Assembly (NCBI GenBank): GCA_920105805.1
Contig: CAKKTI010000184.1
Location: 1-39,416 of the forward strand
From: Condylostoma magnum
Lineage: Eukaryota > Ciliophora > Heterotrichea > Heterotrichida > Condylostomatidae
Length of the DNA stretch: 39,416 nt
Direction: 5' to 3'
Under the pieces are notes generated by a model. That model was not told where the DNA came from, did no database searches, and saw only the letters and a list, made by a program, of their open reading frames with translations. The position numbers and the translations under genes are program-made. Each line of letters starts with the position of its first letter. The stretch's first letter is position 1. Below, piece after piece: positions 1-12,137 of this stretch.

Positions 1-1695
1 GGTTTTCATAAGCCGTAGTTCTCATTAGTCGGAGATACAGTGAATACCGCTTCTAGAATGTGTTCTACTATAAGAGAGCCAAATACAATTCAAATATCAA
101 AAGAAACTTACGATTTATGCAGTGATTCAACTGGCTTAGTTTGCACTCCGAATCAAATAGAAGCTAAAGGGAAAGGATTGATGAACACGTTTTTAGTATA
201 AGAAGTTGATTTTGATTCCGCAAACTGAAGGAGAACATCACGAGCAAATATTTAAATAATGAGCTCAAAGGCTATGATGCAGTATGAGCTTGATAGAGAT
301 CCTTCATTAACATCGAGATCTTATTCTGATAATTCTAATACATCTAGTGAATAAGAAGCTTTGCCTTTATATAGTTACAGCTAGAAGGGTATTATTAAAA
401 AAGCAAGGACTTAAATCTTAGAAAACTAAACCAGAAGATTCTTTAACTGCAATGAAAGTAGAGTTGAAAAATAGTATAGGATTAAAAGTTTAGAATAAAG
501 GTATATAACTAGAAGAAACCTATTGATCACTTGCTTTATTTGCAGACTTATTACTTTTAGTGTCAATTTAATATTTCTACTTATACCCGATTTTGAGTAT
601 GATAATATACAAATTACATTGGCTTAAGGAGTAGTAGTACTTATTTGTGGAATAATTATACTATTTTTCAGGAGGATACATTACTCTAGACTTTATCCTT
701 GGATAATATTTTTAGGATAACTTCTTCATTTTTTAGTCTGCTGTAATATTATATACTAGTAGGAAGAATTAGATGAAAATTTAATATCAATAGAGGTATT
801 ATCAATACTTGTCATTCAAATATTTTTAGCTGGTTTTATTGCTAGTTTTACCATTATTATATGTATTTTCCAACAGATAATTTGGATTATTGCTATATAA
901 TATTCAGAAAATTATACTTTATACAACCTTAATGTTATTCCGATTGTAGGATCCACAACTTTGTGCCTAATTTGCTACTATTTATATGATGCACGGTAAA
1001 TTTTGGATTTTAATGTTGAAAAAATGGCTTAATGTGAGATACTACAAGTTAATAATCTACTTTAGTAATTAATGCCAAGTCATGTTCTACAAAGGTTGCA
1101 CTAAGAAGTCATTGTCACAGATACAATAGAAAATGTAACACTGCTTTATGCTGATATTGTAGGATTCACCCAATGGTCAAGCAACAAATCTCCAGTAGAA
1201 GTGGTAGAAATGCTTAGTCAACTTTTTACTAGATTTGATTAAACGTGTGTGAAATACTCTTTATACAAAGTGTATACAATAGGAGATTGCTATGTTGTTA
1301 TGAGTTTTCTTACACATGAATAAAGAGATGTGCATTAAGAATGTTTAAATGTAGTGAATTTTGCAAAGGAAATGATAGATATTATACATGAGGTGAATGG
1401 ATTATACTTATCTGAGCTAAATATGAGGATTGGAGTGCATACTGGAACAATAATAGGTGGAATTTCAGGTACAAACATAGTAAGATATGACATATATGGC
1501 CCTGATGTTGTAATTGCAAACAAAATGGAAAGTGAAGGAGTTCCAGGTTATATTAACGTAAGCGATATTACATAAAACATTTTACAAAGTATAGGAACTG
1601 ATGAATTCAATTACTAGTATAATAAAACTATCGAGGTTCCATCAATATCAAGAGTACATGCAAGTTATTTAGTTAATTATTAGTTAATGCATTGA
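1..1695 (+). CDS. Guanylyl cyclase, C-terminal half (5' partial)
   Basis: The frame is open from base 1. It begins inside the first class III cyclase domain ([10 protein letters not shown], about residues 12-21), has about five or six hydrophobic segments (residues 165-340), and ends with a second cyclase domain ([43 protein letters not shown]). The first domain carries the Asn/Arg catalytic pair and the second carries the two metal-binding Asp. This is the inverted order known in ciliate and apicomplexan guanylyl cyclases, which have a P-type-ATPase-like N-terminal half; that half would lie upstream of the window. The enzyme would make cGMP at a membrane. One in-frame TGA (226-228) reads as Trp and several TAA/TAG as Gln. 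Stop taken as TGA 1693-1695; TAG at 1681-1683 is an alternative. The family call is firm; substrate preference for GTP is inferred from family architecture. Confidence 0.85.
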
Positions 1696-1806
1696 TTTGC
1701 TTTTAATATGAGCTTTAGTATATTCATAAATGAGTAATTATTCAAATAAAATTTTATACAAATAAATTTAACAACTATCTTAACACTTTTCTCAATAACT
1801 TAATTA

Positions 1807-3321
<1,515 letters not shown>

Positions 3322-3786
3322 TTTAATTATAATAATAAATGAAAAAATCTATTACTAGTTGTTAAAGCTATTCTTAAATTTTCTTACTGATTTAATTGCT
3401 GCATCTATTATAAGTCTTTTGAACAAATTTGGTTAGTTACTTGTAAATTCAATTTTTCTGATCAAAAGCATCTTTGTGGTGTTTTCTTATGGTAATAATT
3501 TATTCATTCCTTGTACTTAGATTTCCCGATTATTTTATAGGAGATTGTTTTAGGATGTTATAATTGATATGTGCTTTGAATTTTGATCGAAATTGTAGAT
3601 ATTTTATTGTATTTTACCCTTTATACTTGGGATATTCAACTCAATTTCGAAAGAACTGTTATCTTTTTTAGTAAGTTTAGAATTTGCTCACCAAGGATCG
3701 TAGGCACCTTGTTAAATGTTTTCAGAAATTGCTTGTATCTCCCCTTATATCTAGAGTTTAATATAGAGTAATATGTGATTTTAAAC
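3322..3786. other. 465-bp spacer, possibly hiding a small minus-strand ORF
   Basis: This AT-rich stretch lies between the start of IMPDH and the end of the small acylated-protein gene. With all three stop codons potentially sense, every frame is open, so openness is not evidence of coding. A minus-strand frame (about 3830 to 3408, ending in a TAA TAG doublet at 3405-3410) gives a reasonably protein-like stretch containing NKVPTILGEQIL and three UGA-encoded Trp. I cannot recognise a family. A plus-strand frame at 3583-3771 also looks hydrophobic but is not convincing. Treated as a spacer with an unproven ORF. Confidence 0.4.
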
Positions 3787-4116
3787 TTAATCGAAAATCC
3801 TTCCAATTATAATATCATCTTCGTATGTCTCCTCTTCAAACTAGGGGGATTCTAGTAGTCTTCTTAGTTCTTGGTATAAAGCATATTATGGGCTATTCTG
3901 AGGAATAAGATCATCATCTAACTCAATATCTGCGACACTCTTATGCAGATTTTAGTTAATCATACTACTATCTATCTTTTTTAAAGGAACTGCTTTACTA
4001 TTATTCTTCTATTGTCTTTGGTTTCTATTAGATTTCTTCCTGTTTTATGTTAAGGATGGAGTAGTTCTTTTGTCTTACTCCTCATTCTATTCTCTAGACT
4101 GGCAACAACCTCCCAT
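3787..4116 (-). CDS. Small protein with N-myristoylation/palmitoylation-type N-terminus
   Basis: The 109-aa product begins MGGCCQSREQ. Gly2 followed by two Cys is the pattern of dually acylated, membrane-anchored signalling proteins. The middle is basic and Gln/Asn-rich (about residues 20-50). The C-terminal part is acidic (IELDDDLIPQ, FEEETYEDD), with a short helix-like segment YALYQELRRLLE. Start is the ATG at 4114-4116. The first likely stop is TAA at 3787-3789, followed by another TAA at 3781-3783; the next in-frame TGA is at 3688-3690, which would add 33 residues. No family is recognised. It is divergent from the TBC gene across about 260 bp of AT-rich sequence that may hold both promoters. 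Coding is supported by composition and a plausible N-terminus only. Confidence 0.55.
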
Positions 4117-4377
4117 ATTTATAAGTATAAAATTCGTTTTTATCTAACAAATATATCAATTGTAGTTTTGCCATAATAGAACTCATTTGTTCATAGATTA
4201 TTAGAATAAGTGAAGAATTTACTAATTTTTGCTATCCAATAATACCAAGTAGGATATGTCTTAAAACCTGTATAAATATATGCAATTATCAAAAATGTAC
4301 ACCTTTTATAAATGGAAAATTAACACATAAAAAGCTGATTTGATTTAATTAACTTCTAAGGCTCAATAGAATAACAA

Positions 4378-6597
4378 ATGGATTAAATCAGAAAATAATC
4401 TTTTATTTATCAAGATCCTAGATCTATCAGAGCTGAGGTTTGGAAAAAAATAATTCCAACAAGTTTTAAACTAGATGCCCATTAATTTTTCATAGAAAAT
4501 CGATAAAATAAGCATTTAAGCCTTCCAGAGTTCATAGCAGACTGTATAAAAGATGATGTAAACAAAACATATATTGGGCCTTTAGAAAAATTCTAAACAA
4601 ATTAATCTATTAACAATTTAACTGCTATTTTAAGTCTTTTTGCTGTAAAACGACCTGATATTGGATATCATTATGGCATAAATTTTATTGCTGCTGTTGC
4701 ACTTAATGTCCTTTAATCCGATTCTGATGCATTTTGTCTTACAGCTCATATAATAGAGAATATATATCCTCAAGGATTTTTCAGTGAGTAGACTAGAATG
4801 ATAAACAAACATACAGAATTGAGAGTTTTTGCTATGATGGCTGAAAATCTAAGGCCGAATTTAGCAAATTGCCTCAAAGCTGCATTTAAACCTGCTGATA
4901 GTATTTATAAGCAGTATGATATTGCTCCATTTGCTATAACAATGAAAAGAGTTGCTTTTATTTTATACTCTACTTTATTCGTTACTGTACTTTCACCTTC
5001 TAATTTGTACAGAATTTGAGATTTCATGCTAATTTTTGGATTTGAAGCAGTCTTAAAATGTGGATTAGCATTTTTGCAATTAAATGAAAGATTTATAAAG
5101 AGAGTGATTCAAAGGTAAAGTAAGATTATTGATAAAGAAGTATCTGCTGATGCTTTGATAATTGCAGGTAATTATGCCAGGTAAAAATTATTAAGAAAAG
5201 TAACTTCTGTTAGAATTAACAGTTTACTTAAAAAGGCCATGACTAAAGAATAATATACGAATCTTAACTACCAATAATTTAAGATATAAGCTTAATCAAT
5301 AGAAAAGAATAATTAAGATAGAATTTTTAGGTTATGTTAAACGAGAGATCTATTCGACACTTATTAAATGTTTACTGCTTATTAGGAGATTAGAGAATTT
5401 ATAACACAAGATAATGAATTTCTATAATAAGGAATTGTTAAAAGAGACTCTTTTATAAAGTTTGCAATAGATGCATTATGCTGGCCTATTAAACTGATTT
5501 TGCATATTTATAATACAGTTGATTAAAATGGTGTAGAGTTTATAAGTATTAAAGAGCTTAAATTGCTTATATCTTTGCTATTTAAAGGAACAATATAGGA
5601 AAAACTAAGTCTTTGTTTTATAATTCAAGCACATCGTGAAGAGGCGAGTATTGATATTGAAAGAGTATTAGAACTATTAATGCAAATTGAAGGTTGCTTA
5701 GATGAAAGATCTATGTACTTTAAATAACAATATTAACAGTTTTATTAGAGATTATAAGGAGAAACTTAATTAAGCATGGCATAATTCATATACTATACTA
5801 TAACAGATTATGGGTTTAAGCCTATATTAGATTTTATTAATTCAATCGATTAGAAGGATTTTAATTAAGTAACTTTGCTACGCGGAATAGATATTATATA
5901 ATAGGAAGAAACTAATGCAATTGATTATGATATATACCAAAAATAATATTTATATGACTCTGATGGATTCGTTGTAAAAAATCCCTAATATAATCAAAGC
6001 ATGCCAATTCATCTCGTTGTATAAACTTTTATCAAGGAAAAACTAAAACATAGCAGGGATAAAAAGTCAGACTAATGAAAAAAGTATCATTTAACTAGTG
6101 CACAAGAGATCAATTCTCCAAAGTTAAACATCACAGATACTAGTAGTGATGATGAGGTAGTAAGTGATGTTCTGTCTATTAAAGAGAATTACTTAGATTT
6201 TGAAGATTCGATTGAAAATGATTAATCATTAGTATAAGATGGTGAAATTGATGAATCTAAATCTTTACTTATTAGTTTAGAACAAAGGGATGATGTAATT
6301 AGTGACTATTTTTATGAAATTGATAATACTAATGATAAAATTCAACATGATAGAAAATGTTATAGGTCATGTAATCAGAATAATTGTATAATTATCTAAT
6401 TAATTGTTTTGTTAAGTAGTTTATATTTTAAATACATATTAAATCATACTTTAAAATCAAAGTTAGAAAAAGTACTAATTTAATAAGAATATTGCTAAAA
6501 CTTAGTTAATGAAATTATAACAATAGTAAATTGCCATAAAAGTAAGTTAAACTTGACAAATAGTATCTTTCATCAAAAACATAAATTACCTTATTAA
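4378..6597 (+). CDS. TBC (Rab-GAP-like) domain protein with EF-hand-like region and C-terminal TM segment
   Basis: The 739-aa product has a TBC domain at about residues 40-240, recognisable from GYHYGINFIAA, LYRIWDFMLIFGFEA and LAFLQLNE. The Trp of the RIWD motif is an in-frame TGA (5017-5019), direct evidence for UGA=Trp. TBC proteins normally stimulate GTP hydrolysis by Rab GTPases using an Arg finger (IxxDxxR) and a Gln finger (YxQ). Here these read IKDDVNK and YHY, so both catalytic residues are missing and GAP activity is doubtful. An EF-hand-like segment follows (DQNGVEFISIKELKLL, about residue 385), as in the TBC1D8/9 group. After an acidic Ser/Asp-rich linker there is a TM segment (IIIQLIVLLSSLYF, about residue 675). 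A second TGA at 6076-6078 is read as Trp. Stop taken as TAA 6595-6597; TGA at 6619-6621 is the alternative but would run into the opposing gene. Confidence 0.82.
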
Positions 6598-7427
6598 AAA
6601 ACACTACAAGTACAGCAATGACTACTCTACGTATCTCTAGTATGTGTTATAATACTTCTACTATTTATTACATCTTAAACAATAAATTCAAATACCTCCG
6701 AAATCTGCTAATTAGTATATGCAGATGTCTCAAAATGCCTGACCCCAAATGAATGAGCCAACTATTAAGCTTACTCCGTTGTAATACTTCTTTTAAGATC
6801 AATTTTGTTGCCTACAAGTACAACAGTTGGCATTTTTTCTGTGAAATACCTATTTCTTATCTTATCTCAAATATTTTAAAGGTGATATAATGAAGATTCA
6901 ATATCAACACTATAAACTAATAAAATACCGTCTTTATTAGTAATCCAATCATCTTCAAGTGGCTAATAGTCTTCCATTCCGGCTGTGTCTAATATATCAA
7001 CAGTTACTTATTTCCCCTCGATTATTAAATTCTTCTAAAAGGTATCAGAAATCGTAGGATCATAGCTCTCTCTAAACTCATTTTAGGTATAACGTCAAGC
7101 CAGTGCTGATTTTCCTACAGCTGCTGCTCCCATTATAGACACTTTTATATTAGTAGTTTAACTGCGTCTTTTGATATTACTTTTATCAACTACTGCGTAT
7201 TTTTCTCCTTAAGATGCAAAAAGAACTTGCTATTCTTTTATTACCAGGACATTTGTGACTTGTCTTCCTGAATCATCATAAATTTTAGTACATTGCATGT
7301 CAAGAACTAATGAAGCTTGTTTGTAAATATCGTTGATTCCATTTACTGAGCTTACGTAAATTATTTTTTCCTATACAGGCTGCGGAGAGTTTTCATATAT
7401 ATTCACTGCGATTCGGCCTGTTGACAT
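6594..7427 (-). CDS. Doublecortin-Ras fusion small GTPase
   Basis: The 277-aa product begins with a doublecortin-like domain (residues 8-80: VNIYENSP, CTKIYDDSGRQVT, LFASQGEKY) and continues into a complete Ras-family G domain (residues 94-255). G1 is GAAAVGKS (100-107), G2 YDPTI, G3 DTAGMEDY (147-154), G4 VGNKID (205-210) and G5 ETSAY. The C-terminus CCTCSVF ends in a CaaX-type prenylation box if TAA at 6594-6596 is the stop; a second TAA follows at once, and the next TGA is at 6573-6575. Two Trp (110, 187) are TGA. Positions equivalent to Ras Gly12, Gly13 and Gln61 are Ala, Ala and Met, which suggests weak intrinsic GTP hydrolysis. DCX domains bind tubulin, so a microtubule- or cilium-linked GTPase is a reasonable inference. 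Start is the ATG at 7425-7427, about 44 bp after the preceding gene. Confidence 0.85.
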
Positions 7428-7471
7428 TATTAATAACTTGTTCCATTTTTTAAAGATATTTTATCATTACA

Positions 7472-10400
7472 CTAATCTTCCGCTAAATCTAGTTTACTCA
7501 CTGAAGCGTTATCCTTTGCAGCTAGATAACTCTCCCCTCTGAGCCTCATAGGTGATATTGAGCTACTTTTATTGAATTATTTTGACATCATTCCTGGAGA
7601 AGCTGGATCTTCTTACTTTAAGTTTTACTTTTTCTCTTCATCTTTTATCATAAGCCATAAAAGCTCCTTATAAGGATGATCATAAGAATATAATCAACTA
7701 TCTTGAGTTACTTTCTTTCTCTATTTTTCTCTTCTTTTTAGCATTTTTGTCAGTCTCTTGGCATCCCTAGAAGATTAATCGTCTTTATCATTTGCCATAT
7801 TCAGTAATTCTTGCATAGTTCTCATTCTTTCATCTTCTTGCTTGCCTGCAATAGTACCTTCTTATGCATTTTCTCTTGATTGACTATTTCGTCGAGGAAA
7901 GAAAATTCCGGCTTCCTCTGCTCCTGTAGGCGATATTTGCTTGGCTAGTATATCTTCCTCGGCCTCTGGCATTTAAGTTTTATATATTCTTTCTCCAAAC
8001 ATAGGATTATCCTCCTCAGACTCAGCCCCGGAATCTCTAAAAACAGAATCTCCAGTCTCCGGCTGAGGCTCCCATGCATTGTAAGGACCCGTTGCTCCCC
8101 AGTTCTCTGCTTAACTTCCAAAAGGATCTGGTGATCTTTTCCTTTAAGCCTTTCTACGCGGCTTCTTTGCCACAATGTTTCTATGTTAATTATCCTCAGC
8201 ATACTTCCTCATCCGATTGGCCTTCGCAAAAGGTGACAGTTACTTTTCTTTGTTTTTGTACTAAGAGTTGAAAAGTGAGGCCTTTTTATGAGGTCTTCCT
8301 TTATAATTAGGATCGACTGGTTCAATAATAGAGATTTCACTTTCACTAGCACTTCTTATATCATCTAGCATGCCTTTGCCACTTTTCCTGAACCTTCTTT
8401 TTAGATTTCGAGGAGTTTTCATACCTTCACTTGAAGTTGAGGAGTCATTTCCTCGTTTTCTGCGCAGAGGATAGCTTCGGGTTTGCCTGAATTAGGATTT
8501 TCCGGATTCTTGGAACCTTGGGGCCCTTCGATGCTGAGTGGCTTTAGTCGGTGATTTTTTCTTTTAATCTTATTGATTCTTTCGCTTTGTTTCGTCCTAC
8601 TTTTTCCTATGAGTTAATCCCTTTTTGGCCTTTTTCTTTCCTTTTTGCGGAGATTTTTATGGTGGACTGTCGTCCCCTGGTAGCAGTAGATTTGGTTCTA
8701 GTTCGAAGTCTTTAGTTCTATGCAACGATTCAGGTTCTGATTCATAGCCTTAGTTTCTATTAAGTTTAGTTGGGGATCGGTCTGGGGATCCTGGGTATAT
8801 TCCGTGATTTCTTTGTGCAGAAAATGCCCTTTTATGAGATATTTTGTTGGATAGGTTTTGAGAATCTTAGTCATCTACTAGGTATATTTTCATTGAAGAG
8901 CTTCTGTACCTATCTCTTTTGTTTGAATTTAGGGAATTTGAACGATTGAAGTATTAGTTAAATAGTCTTTTTCTTTCTTCAGGTGATTAAAGTTATTAGA
9001 TTTCTTGTATTTTACTGAAGCTAGGGTAATCTTCTTATGAGGTTTTTAATTTACTTATTGAAGCCTGTGAGTTTTAAGTATCATATAGAATGTTTAAATC
9101 ATAGTTTTCATGATCAATACTCTTTGAATAATCTGACCCTTCCAACTCTTATCTGTTTTTAGTTCTATTACCATCAGGAGATGTTTAGGCTCTTTCTTAC
9201 ACAGGCACAATCATTAGATTCTATCCTAAATAAATATTATCCCCTGAAGCATCTAAAATATCTGTTTTATTAGGGCTTTTTCCTTTATACAACTTAGAAT
9301 TAGGAGTTTGGTTTTTAGATAAAGACACATATTACATTGCTGGAACCATTTCTCCTTATCCTGCATCTTCTAACTCGAATACTGCATAATTACTATCATG
9401 TCCTTCATATTCCTTCTCATTATCCAAAAGTACACTTCTTTCAATATATTCTTCATAGTCACTACCCAATGGGGTCCCTTAAATATTAGGCTCGTCATTT
9501 CCAGATAATCCTCCTTACCCCGGGTAATCAGGAGTCCCAATTCTGGCTCCAGCTGGATCGATTTCAATCACAGCGTTTGGATGAGGACTTCCTCTATCAA
9601 ATTTATACTTTTTCATTATCTCAGGCGGCTCTATATGGCTTTTCTCCCCTTCTCCCTCCGGCTCTTGATTTTCTACTTAAATTTATATAGAATCGTTGTT
9701 ATTTTTATCAATTAGCTTCTGGTCTTTTTTGTCATTAAAAAACTCGCCTGAAGTGGTGAAGCTTATTTCAGCTGGAGATATCATTGGAGGAGTGGGATGA
9801 TCGTCGAAATGCCTTTATGGAGTGTTTAGTCCTATACGATTATTAACAAGTAAATCCTCGGGACCAAGTCCTTCTAAAAGGGGATCACGGTTTTTCATAG
9901 GAGACTTACCAAATCTTCTTAAATCCGAAACTGATACAATTGGTTGGATTTGGTGCTTTTAGTGATACGGAGGAGTGCAATTCAACAATGCAAGAATTAT
10001 ACAGAAAATCAACCTTAGAGGAATATCAAGGCCTATTCCTAATAAAAACATAAAAATTGCGGCCTGGAGCTAATCATCAGTTAAGGGAAACAGTGCTATT
10101 ATGCATCAGAATATTCCTAGTGCACAAAATACAAAAATAAGCATTGCGTTTAATTGTAGTTTCATGCTATCTGTTCCTCTTTAAGTTGAGTGCTGATTAG
10201 GTGATTTATATAATAATTACCCCTTTTTAGTAGGTTATGATCCTTTATATAACTCTTTATCTGTTGGAGCATTAGTTTAATGCAATACACTTAAATCATT
10301 CCAAGTAACGTCATTTTAACGATCTGTTTGCAATTAGGTTAAATTTTCCTCTTTAGAAGGAGTGTCTATCATCTTAGTATTTAAATCGTCAGCTTGGTAT

Positions 10401-10837
10401 TTAAAACTAAAAGAATCCATGAAAATTACAGTCAATATTAAAGTGATTATAATTATAAGGACTGTGGATATTAATGTAAAAACAACTGCTGCTACTATGT
10501 CAAACTCATCTATGTCAGCAATTGCAACTGTTGCTAGGCTTAGAATTCACAGAATTGCAAGAAATACTAGAATCATATAAGCTTGCATCCATCTCGGCAA
10601 TTCAAATTATATTGCTGAGTAGTCAAATATTCCGTAATATGGGTAAAACCTTTTCAAAGTTCTTTAAATATTTTTCGAAGTAGCTTCATTAGTAATTGGA
10701 AAAGGTCTCAAATCAAATACTTAGTAAAAGTATAAGTCTTTTAGAACTTTGGTTTGTCTTATGCCTAAAAACAGTGTTAGAAGAAGTATAAAAATTAAAA
10801 TCCCTGATACTGCTACTGATATAACCTCCCAGAGCAT
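7472..10837 (-). CDS. Five-TM protein with long disordered, charged C-terminal tail
   Basis: The 1121-aa product has TM segments at about residues 5-26, 86-108, 113-139, 229-252 and 258-286. About 830 residues rich in Pro, Ser, Lys, Arg, Glu and Asp follow, without a recognisable fold. The tail has repeated short phospho-site-like motifs (for example SPDRSPTK, GDDSPP) and a Lys/Arg-rich block near residues 685-760. Three Trp are TGA, two of them inside TM segments (LAILWILS, LGIFWCII). Start is the ATG at 10835-10837, with an in-frame TGA a short way upstream. The first likely stop is TAG at 7472-7474; TAA TAA at 7427-7432 and TGA at 7403-7405 follow, and the latter would overlap the next gene's start. 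No family is recognised. The architecture suggests a membrane scaffold or channel-associated protein. Confidence 0.75.
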
Positions 10838-11252
10838 ATTTATTCTAACAACTTTTAATATAGAGTATTATTCAAAATGTATGAATACTATAGAAGTAAT
10901 TTTGCATTGAAGCCTAATTATTGAAATACAGTTCATTTATTTACGCAGACTTTTATGATATAATTTACAATATTTAATTGCTCTCATCTACAATGATATG
11001 TAAAATCTTTATTTGATGTATTATGTGTACTTTCAGATAACTGACTCTTTGATTGATTTCTAGGTAATATATCCCTATATTAGTTGTACATTTTTATTTG
11101 AAGATTGTTCTAATGAAACAACAATTTCATAGATTAATAGTAATAAATGAGGCTTAAAGTTATCGTTATTTTAACTTTTAATCCGATTATAAGTTAGCTT
11201 TATTTAGTACACATTATAATTATACTCCATATAAATAAAATCAACTTTTATA
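10838..11252. other. Divergent intergenic region, 415 bp
   Basis: This AT-rich spacer lies between the starts of the five-TM gene (-) and the 258-aa gene (+). It presumably holds both promoters. I see no conserved protein, tRNA, repeat or hairpin in it. Confidence 0.6.
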
Positions 11253-12029
11253 ATGATGAAAAATCCACTAGGCCTAGAATTAAGTGAAGAGATTGAAAAA
11301 GAACGTGCAAAAAAAGGTCTGTTTAATTTTACCAGAAGTAAACAACCCTTTTTACATAATATTTAGCGAGAAATAAGAATAACAGAGGATCATTAAAAGA
11401 GATTTGATAAATTGATTAATAAGTAACTTTATAAACTTCAGCTTATTGATACATCCTAGTATAAAGTAAAAAACTAAGTAAAAAAGTTGCCGAAAGTATA
11501 GCTTGGCCCTCTGAGACTAGGAAAAGCTCGATTATCTTATAAATCTAGTCCAAGAGATTAATCACTTCTTATTACAACTTCTAGAGGATATTCAACAACT
11601 AGAAGCAATGCATAATCTCCTTTATAAATTCGTCCAGTAAATGAAAGTTTAGAGAAGGTAGATTATATTACTAATCAGTGCCATTAGTTATCTAGAGGGT
11701 GTAACAGAAATCTTAAAAGTATGACTGACCAATATTCTACATTAAATAACTGAATGGGACACGTTAAGCATGATATTGATGATAGAGTTGAGTTATTATA
11801 AACATCTGAAAACAGTTCAAATGTATTTGCTGAACTATCTACTAAATAATATAATAGAAATATTGACTGAAAACAGTATTAGAAAGGATAAAAGGTTAAA
11901 GAGAAATATGTTGGTGTCTCTGCAAGGATTGCAGAATTAGGAAATTAAAAGCTTTGAAAATTTACTACGAGAAATTTTCCTAAGAAAACTGAAAAATTAC
12001 TAAATTCACTTCCTAGAGATAAATTTTGA
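11253..12029 (+). CDS. Unrecognised 258-aa basic protein
   Basis: Reading from the ATG at 11253-11255 (a second ATG follows directly) gives a Lys/Arg/Ser/Gln-rich protein: a helical, charged N-terminus (LSEEIEKERAKKG), a basic Ser/Thr-rich middle, and helix-like segments toward the C-terminus. There are three tryptophans, all TGA (NNWMGH, NIDWKQ, KLWKFT), and no TGG. I end it at TGA 12027-12029 because the following 108 bp turns into low-complexity AT-rich sequence before the next ATG. Coding is judged from even amino-acid composition, not from a family match. It lies in tandem with the coiled-coil gene downstream. Confidence 0.55.
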
Positions 12030-12137
12030 GGTTTGTTAAATATTTTAGTATTAACGTAAATTTTGATATAGTTTAATTGTAGTATATTTACAATCTTTAT
12101 AGTAAATTTGTTGTGTTTTATAAAAGCTTTACTTATT

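Noticed and set aside
3583-3771. Plus-strand 62-aa ORF
   Set aside because: It lacks a convincing start and family match, and the composition fits AT-rich spacer or an opposing frame.
12030-12137. Fusion of the 258-aa gene with the coiled-coil gene (same frame)
   Set aside because: The joining stretch is low-complexity AT-rich and translates only to Ile/Leu/Phe/Asn; a TGA stop and a new ATG are more likely.
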